Shown piece by piece: positions 6,759-9,324 of a DNA stretch of 9,324 nt. Source of the DNA: Bacillota bacterium (GTDB lineage: Bacteria; Bacillota; Bacilli; Calditerricolales; Calditerricolaceae); NCBI GenBank assembly GCA_017577925.1, contig PKQU01000072.1, forward strand, positions 1 through 9,324, given 5' to 3'. Below the pieces are notes generated by a model. The model saw only the letters and a list, made by a program, of their open reading frames with translations. It did no database searches and was not told the DNA's origin. Every line of letters begins with the position of its first letter. The stretch's first letter is position 1. The translations under genes were made by a program, and so were the position numbers.

Positions 6759-7565
6759 TTATGCGAGTCCCGCCCAGAACATGCGGCACGCGAGCACCAG
6801 CAAGGCGAGGCGAAAGACGAACACCAGCGACGCGCCCGAAAGCCGAAGCGCCAGGCGCGCACCTGCCTTGGCCCCGAACCAGGCGCCGGGGGCCAAGATC
6901 AGCACATCCTGCCAGTGGACATGGCCGTAGGCGGTATGCACCACCGTGCCAACGGCCGACGACAGGAGAATCACCAGCAGCGAGGTGGCCGTGGCCACAT
7001 GGGGCGGGAAGGCAAAGGCCAAGATCATGACCGGGACCATCAGCGCCCCGCCGCCGATACCGAACAGCCCGGAAATGACCCCGACGGCAAAGGCAACCGG
7101 CAGGGCCACCCGCCGGCGATACCCGTAGGTTACCTCACCCTCCGGTGTCTTCAGCTTGCGCACCACCGTCCAGCGCCCCGGACGCGGCCGGATGCGGTCG
7201 CGCCAAGCCAGCAGAAAAAAGAGCGCCACCAGGAGGAGCCCAAACAGCAGGAAAAAGCGCTGGTCGTCAAGAAACCGGTTGGCCCACACCCCTACCGCCG
7301 CGCCCGGCCCGCTGGCCAGAAAAAAGAACAGCGCGCTGGAAACGTCTACCTTGCCGTGGCGCAGGTAGGCCAGGGTAGACGAAAGGCCCGTGGCGGCCAC
7401 CACCGCCAGCGACGTGCCAACCGCCTCCTGCGGCGTGAACGCCTCGCCCCACAACGCCGACAGCGACAGCAGCGCCGGCACGAGGATCACGCCACCGCCC
7501 AGGCCAAGCAAACTCCCCAGCACACCGGCGACCAAACCGATGAAAAGGAGCACCAGTAGCGCCAT
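6759..7565 (-). CDS. yunE: TauE/SafE family membrane transporter YunE
   Basis: A 268-residue membrane protein with about eight hydrophobic segments arranged as two homologous halves. Each half opens with the family repeat: GVLGSLLGLGGGVILVPAL (14-32) and GVISGLFGIGGGALMVPVM (162-180). A basic cytoplasmic loop (about 121-152) joins them. TauE/SafE proteins export or import sulfite, sulfonates and related organic anions; the substrate of YunE is not known to me. The frame extends to 7619, but the start at 7565 is chosen because GGAGAGGGG precedes it and MALLVLLF begins the first membrane helix. It is the first gene of the operon with yunD, the DUF6154-like gene and yunC. Confidence 0.92.
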   Translation of the reverse strand: MALLVLLFIGLVAGVLGSLLGLGGGVILVPALLSLSALWGEAFTPQEAVGTSLAVVAATGLSSTLAYLRHGKVDVSSALFFFLASGPGAAVGVWANRFLDDQRFFLLFGLLLVALFFLLAWRDRIRPRPGRWTVVRKLKTPEGEVTYGYRRRVALPVAFAVGVISGLFGIGGGALMVPVMILAFAFPPHVATATSLLVILLSSAVGTVVHTAYGHVHWQDVLILAPGAWFGAKAGARLALRLSGASLVFVFRLALLVLACRMFWAGLA

Positions 7566-7593
7566 TGTCCCCTCTCCTATGTGCGTCCCGCAA

Positions 7594-7616
7594 TCGCGAG
7601 CAGTACCCTCGCGAGC
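7594..7616. repeat. Two direct copies of TCGCGAGC in the yunE leader
   Basis: TCGCGAGC occurs at 7594-7601 and again at 7609-7616, a 15-bp period. It lies between the yunE candidate promoter and its ribosome binding site. Each copy contains the palindrome TCGCGA. It could be an operator or chance in GC-rich DNA. Confidence 0.35.
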
Positions 7617-7633
7617 CATCGGCTCTTGTTTTC

Positions 7634-7642
7634 ATTCTAACA
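7634..7642 (-). promoter_or_regulatory. Candidate extended -10 promoter of the yunE operon
   Basis: Minus-strand TGTTAGAAT: the TG dinucleotide one base before a TAGAAT hexamer matches an extended -10. It lies about 70 nt before the yunE ATG in the divergent gap to the GerPC-like gene. No convincing -35 is seen at 16-18 nt, which extended -10 promoters can tolerate. Confidence 0.4.
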
Positions 7643-7681
7643 AAACCCCCTACCACAAGCATCCACCTCCCGCTCGGTAGA

Positions 7682-7710
7682 CACCCGCCCAACCGGCGGC
7701 GCATACAATG
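7682..7710 (+). promoter_or_regulatory. Candidate sigma-K promoter of the GerPC-like operon
   Basis: CACC at 7682-7685 is followed by 16 nt and then CATACAATG at 7702-7710. Sigma-K promoters have mACm, 16-17 nt, then CATAnnnTA; only the last base differs. CATACAAT also matches the sigma-E -10. The start codon at 7775 is about 60 nt downstream. The gerP operon of Bacillus is sigma-K dependent, which fits. Confidence 0.5.
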
Positions 7711-7774
7711 CTACGACCGCTCCCTTCCACCACCGTACACACAACGGGAATTTCCATGGAATCGAGGGGTTGGC

Positions 7775-8413
7775 ATGGGCGTGCACTCGGTCTGGCACTC
7801 GCTTCTCGCGCTCCACCACCGCATCGACGCGCTGCTCCGCCACTGCGAACGGCTAGAAACACGGCTCGATACGACGATGCGTCTCACCCTGCTGCAGCAG
7901 CAAGTCGCGGAGCTCAAAGCGGAGCTGGAGGCCCTCAAGGCGGCCCCGCGCCAAATCGTGATCGAAAAGCTGGAGAACCGGGTGGACACCCTCACCGTAA
8001 ACACGCTGAACGGCATCCTCAACGTGGGCATCGCCCACAACGCCGCGCTCCCCGTCGATCCCCAGCTCCTGGTCGGCAACCGGCCGCTTGCCGACCTGGT
8101 GAATCCGGAAGAGGGGACCGCACCGTCTCCACATGCGCCAATCGACACCCGCCGGACGGGGTTCCCCCTGCCGCCCCATCGCCGAACGGAGGAAAACCGG
8201 ATGCCCAACACGAAATCGAACCCGATGCGGGAAAGGGCGAGCGCGCCGACCATCGCGGTGGGCACCATCGCTGTCAACCAGATCCGCGAAACGGGCTCCC
8301 TGAACATCGGGCACACGCGGATCGTGCGGCTTCTTCCGATCCCCACGCGTGAACCGCCATCATCGCCCCGGCCGCAGGCCCATCCAAACGCAGATCGGAG
8401 AGAACAGCCATGA
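7775..8413 (+). CDS. GerPC-like spore germination protein with a C-terminal GerP-type domain (apparent fusion)
   Basis: A 212-residue frame. Residues 7-57 form a coiled coil (LLALHHRIDALL ... LQQQVAELKAELEALK). Residues 61-87, VIEKLENRVDTLTVNTLNGILNVGI, match the GerPC core, in which an IEKIEYKxDxL segment is followed by L-x-G-T-L-N-I-G. A Pro-rich linker (about 112-142) leads to a second domain (about 155-185), APTIAVGTIAVNQIRETGSLNIGHT, which resembles the short GerPA/B/D/E proteins. GerP proteins lie in the spore coat and let germinants reach the inner membrane. GAGGGG just before the ATG supports the start. Internal codon 143 is an ATG with its own strong ribosome binding site, so the frame may be two genes that lost the stop between them. 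It overlaps the next gene by ATGA. GerPC of B. subtilis is about 205 residues but is not built this way as far as I know. Confidence 0.75.
   Translation: MGVHSVWHSLLALHHRIDALLRHCERLETRLDTTMRLTLLQQQVAELKAELEALKAAPRQIVIEKLENRVDTLTVNTLNGILNVGIAHNAALPVDPQLLVGNRPLADLVNPEEGTAPSPHAPIDTRRTGFPLPPHRRTEENRMPNTKSNPMRERASAPTIAVGTIAVNQIRETGSLNIGHTRIVRLLPIPTREPPSSPRPQAHPNADRREQP
8188..8200 (+). promoter_or_regulatory. Internal ribosome binding site within the GerPC-like frame
   Basis: GGAGG at 8188-8192 is followed by 8 nt and then an in-frame ATG at 8201. Both sequence and spacing are as good as those of the real genes in this window, and it lies in the linker between the two GerP-like domains. Confidence 0.6.
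8201..8413 (+). CDS. Possible nested GerP-type small protein (internal start)
   Basis: Starting at the internal ATG, a 70-residue protein would contain only the second GerP-like domain: TIAVGTIAVNQIRETGSLNIGHTRIV (residues 17-42 of this product), then a Pro-rich tail. The length is normal for a separate GerPB, GerPD or GerPE protein (about 60-130 residues), and the I-x-V-N-x-I ... G-S-L-N-I-G pattern is the common GerP signature; I cannot say which member it is closest to. In the standard gerP operon GerPD follows GerPC, so gene order favours GerPD. This product would be made in addition to, or instead of, the 212-residue fusion. Confidence 0.5.
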   Translation: MPNTKSNPMRERASAPTIAVGTIAVNQIRETGSLNIGHTRIVRLLPIPTREPPSSPRPQAHPNADRREQP

Positions 8414-8604
8414 ACAACCCGCATGCTTCCCCCCATCCCTACGCTTTTTCGTACCCGCCCGGGATACCCCCGCCGGACATTCACGCCATCCTCCGCCTGA
8501 TCCGGCATCTGGAAAAGCGCCTCGCCGACGCGGAACGGCGCATCGTCAAGCTGGAACGGAACATTTCCGCCCTCCAATGCCAGATCACCGCGCAAAGCAA
8601 ATGA
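8410..8604 (+). CDS. Small Pro/His/Tyr-rich coiled-coil protein, probable spore coat-associated
   Basis: A 64-residue protein of unknown family. Residues 1-24 are rich in Pro, His, Tyr and Ser (PHASPHPYAFSYPPGIPPP), as in many small spore coat proteins. Residues 25-60 form an amphipathic heptad helix (ILRLIRHLEKRLADAERRIVKLERNISAL), with one Cys near its end. There is no signal peptide or membrane segment. The start overlaps the stop of the upstream GerPC-like gene (ATGA), with GGAGAG 7 nt before the ATG, so translation is probably coupled and the products may act together. It is the last gene before a strong terminator. Role in the spore is inferred from context only. Confidence 0.75.
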   Translation: MNNPHASPHPYAFSYPPGIPPPDIHAILRLIRHLEKRLADAERRIVKLERNISALQCQITAQSK

Positions 8605-8638
8605 GGCTGCCTCCTCACACCGGGAGGCAGCCTTTTTT
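8605..8638 (+). terminator. Rho-independent terminator of the GerPC-like operon
   Basis: A perfect 10-bp stem GGCTGCCTCC/GGAGGCAGCC (8605-8614 with 8623-8632), 8-nt loop and six T (8633-8638), starting directly after the stop codon of the coiled-coil gene. It lies between two converging genes and may also slow transcription from the right. Confidence 0.92.
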
Positions 8639-8649
8639 GCGGGTTAGAG

Positions 8650-8883
8650 CTAGATGACTTCATTGCTGATGGTGGGGCTGAGCACGTCGTTCGTGACGTC
8701 GTCAACGGATGGAATCACCACGGGCGTGTTCACCGCGTCAAAATCGCCGTTGGTCACACTGCCCCCCGCCTTTCAGGTGTTTTCGCTGTCAAAGCCGATG
8801 AGCGTCTGTTTTCCGATGTTCACCGAAGCATTGTCGCTCATGCTGTTGACTTTAAACGCCCCGAGAAAGACAAATGCCGCCAT
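8650..8883 (-). pseudogene. GerPA-family spore germination protein gene with an in-frame TGA
   Basis: From the ATG at 8883 the frame reads MAAFVFLGAFKVNSMSDNASVN-IGK..., the typical opening of GerPA-type proteins (I-K-I-N-S-x-S ... V-N-I-G). After 36 residues there is a TGA (8775-8773). The same frame then continues for 40 more residues, with KAGGSVTNGDFDAVNTP, which matches the family's G-S-x-x-N-G-D-F ... N-T segment, and ends at TAG (8652-8650). Total length of 77 codons fits the family (about 70-80). The frame is the same on both sides, so a single base change rather than an insertion or deletion explains it; TGG (Trp) to TGA would be enough. It may be a recent pseudogene, a sequencing error, or a stop that is read through. 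The upstream G-rich run (8886-8899) is a poor ribosome binding site. Confidence 0.75.
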
Positions 8884-8919
8884 GTCCCACGCCCCCCCGC
8901 AGAAAGTTGTCGCGCCCTT

Positions 8920-8928
8920 TATCGTATG
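8920..8928 (-). promoter_or_regulatory. Candidate sporulation -10 element (CATACGATA) for the GerPA-like gene
   Basis: The minus strand reads CATACGATA, a full match to the sigma-K -10 form CATAnnnTA, 36 nt before the ATG at 8883. No AC-type -35 is found at 14-17 nt upstream, so only the -10 supports it. Confidence 0.4.
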
Positions 8929-8961
8929 CGCATCGCCGTGAAAGGCCCCTCCACGGCCAAG

Positions 8962-8990
8962 AACCGTTGCAGACGTTGGCGCATAGCCTA
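8962..8990 (+). promoter_or_regulatory. Candidate sigma-K promoter of the Hsp20-like gene
   Basis: AACC at 8962-8965, 16 nt, then CATAGCCTA at 8982-8990: both elements match the sigma-K consensus (mACm, CATAnnnTA). Spacing equals that of the promoter at 7682. The transcript would begin near 8996-8998, leaving a leader of only about 16 nt and placing its end in or just before the ribosome binding site. Confidence 0.6.
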
Positions 8991-9012
8991 AAGCGGAGGG
9001 AGAGTGGTGCGC

Positions 9013-9324
9013 ATGAAGAATCTCCAAGCGTCCCTGCAACACCTCCAAGCCCTCACCCAAAGGTTGAGCCAGCTCGGTACCGGCGAGGGGCCCTGGGACC
9101 CGCTCATCCACCTGCAGCGCCTGTTCGACAACGACTTCTGGACGCACCTGAAGGAGGTCCAGCGGCTGGCCGCGACGTTGCCCGCCTCCGCATCGGACGA
9201 CGGGGACCTCGCCGTGGATCCCGGCCCACAGGTGGACGTCTACCAGACCCACAGCAAAGTGATCGTCAGTTGCGCCATTCCCGGCGCGGAGCGCACGAGC
9301 CTCCGCGCGACCCTCACCGACGGG
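9013..9324 (+). CDS. Hsp20/alpha-crystallin-like protein, probably spore coat GerT/CotM type (3' end cut)
   Basis: 104 residues are present; the frame runs off the window. The N-terminal part (1-70) is helical, with LQASLQHLQALTQRLSQL and DPLIHLQRLFDNDFWTHLKEV. From residue 73 the sequence PQVDVYQTHSKVIVSCAIPGAERTSLRATLTDG matches the first strands of an alpha-crystallin domain (P-x-V-D-x-Y-E-T ... V-x-x-x-x-P-G). Proteins of this family in spores include GerT and CotM, coat proteins of Bacillus. A candidate sigma-K promoter directly upstream and the GerP-like neighbours support a coat role over a general chaperone; that is an inference. The ATG is used as start; in-frame GTG codons at 9004 and 9007 are alternatives, the latter 7 nt after GGAGG (8995-8999). 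A leader starting near 8997 makes the ATG more likely. Confidence 0.72.
   Translation, partial: MKNLQASLQHLQALTQRLSQLGTGEGPWDPLIHLQRLFDNDFWTHLKEVQRLAATLPASASDDGDLAVDPGPQVDVYQTHSKVIVSCAIPGAERTSLRATLTDG

Noticed and set aside
4966..6930. 654-codon open frame on the plus strand across yunD and the DUF6154-like gene
   Set aside because: Lies opposite genes with clear family motifs; translation is low-complexity and crosses gene borders.
7614..7630. GAGCC-ATC-GGCTC hairpin followed by TTGTTTTC on the plus strand as a terminator
   Set aside because: Only a 5-bp stem and no plus-strand gene upstream to terminate; it lies in the leader of yunE on the other strand.
7708..8352. Out-of-frame plus-strand frame overlapping the GerPC-like gene, with an ATG at 7756
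   Set aside because: Ala/Pro/Arg/His-rich translation without heptads or GerP motifs; the frame starting at 7775 has both and a better ribosome binding site.
7711..8595. 294-codon minus-strand frame opposite the GerPC-like operon
   Set aside because: Shadow; the plus strand carries coiled-coil and GerP signatures, ribosome binding sites and a terminator in the right direction.
8654..8941. 95-codon plus-strand frame over the GerPA-like gene
   Set aside because: The opposite strand shows the GerPA-family pattern on both sides of the TGA; the plus translation has no recognisable features.
1..9324. CRISPR array, tRNA/rRNA, insertion sequence, phage or toxin-antitoxin genes
   Set aside because: No regular repeat-spacer units, tRNA cloverleaf, transposase motifs or terminal inverted repeats were seen on either strand.

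Overview
The window reads as chromosomal DNA of a spore-forming Bacillales-type Firmicute with unusually high G+C, which suggests a thermophile. This is inferred from gene content (LytH, YunB, YunC, YunD, YunE, GerP-type proteins and a small-heat-shock-like protein, most of them tied to Bacillus sporulation) and from strong AGGAGG-type ribosome binding sites. A Calditerricola-like lineage would fit, but the genus cannot be fixed from sequence alone.

Layout. Positions 1-828 (+) hold the 3' part of a LytH/YunA-type M23 endopeptidase, followed by a terminator. Convergent to it, a minus-strand run holds, in transcription order, an HD-GYP phosphodiesterase (4422-3319), a ThyX-superfamily protein with two ThyX-like units (3291-1786) and the sporulation protein YunB (1698-961). 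A second minus-strand run, yunE-yunD-DUF6154-like-yunC (7565-4560), ends at a terminator whose stem overlaps the yunC stop codon. The conserved yunA/yunB ... yunC/yunD/yunE neighbourhood is therefore present, with the HD-GYP and ThyX-like genes set between yunB and yunC.

From about 7680 to the end is a small spore-outer-layer locus. A GerPC-like reading frame (7775-8413) carries a second GerP-like domain at its C-terminus, with its own ribosome binding site and ATG at 8201. It overlaps by ATGA a 64-residue Pro/His/Tyr-rich coiled-coil gene (8410-8604), which ends at a strong terminator. Beyond it, a GerPA-family gene on the minus strand (8883-8650) is interrupted by one in-frame TGA. A divergent gene running off the right edge (from 9013) resembles Hsp20/alpha-crystallin spore proteins of the GerT/CotM type. 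All three transcription units have a CATA-type sporulation -10 element in front of them, two with a sigma-K-like -35 at identical spacing.

Functional picture (inference): LytH modifies spore cortex, YunB acts in sporulation, and the GerP-like and Hsp20-like proteins belong to the coat and its permeability to germinants. YunD (periplasmic-type nucleotidase family) and YunE (TauE/SafE transporter) are housekeeping or uptake functions. HD-GYP would degrade cyclic di-GMP. No tRNA, rRNA, CRISPR array, insertion sequence or phage gene was seen. I did not find a wholly new system; the most unusual pieces are the GerP fusion with an internal start, the TGA-interrupted GerPA-like gene and the two-unit ThyX-like protein with complementary motif halves.
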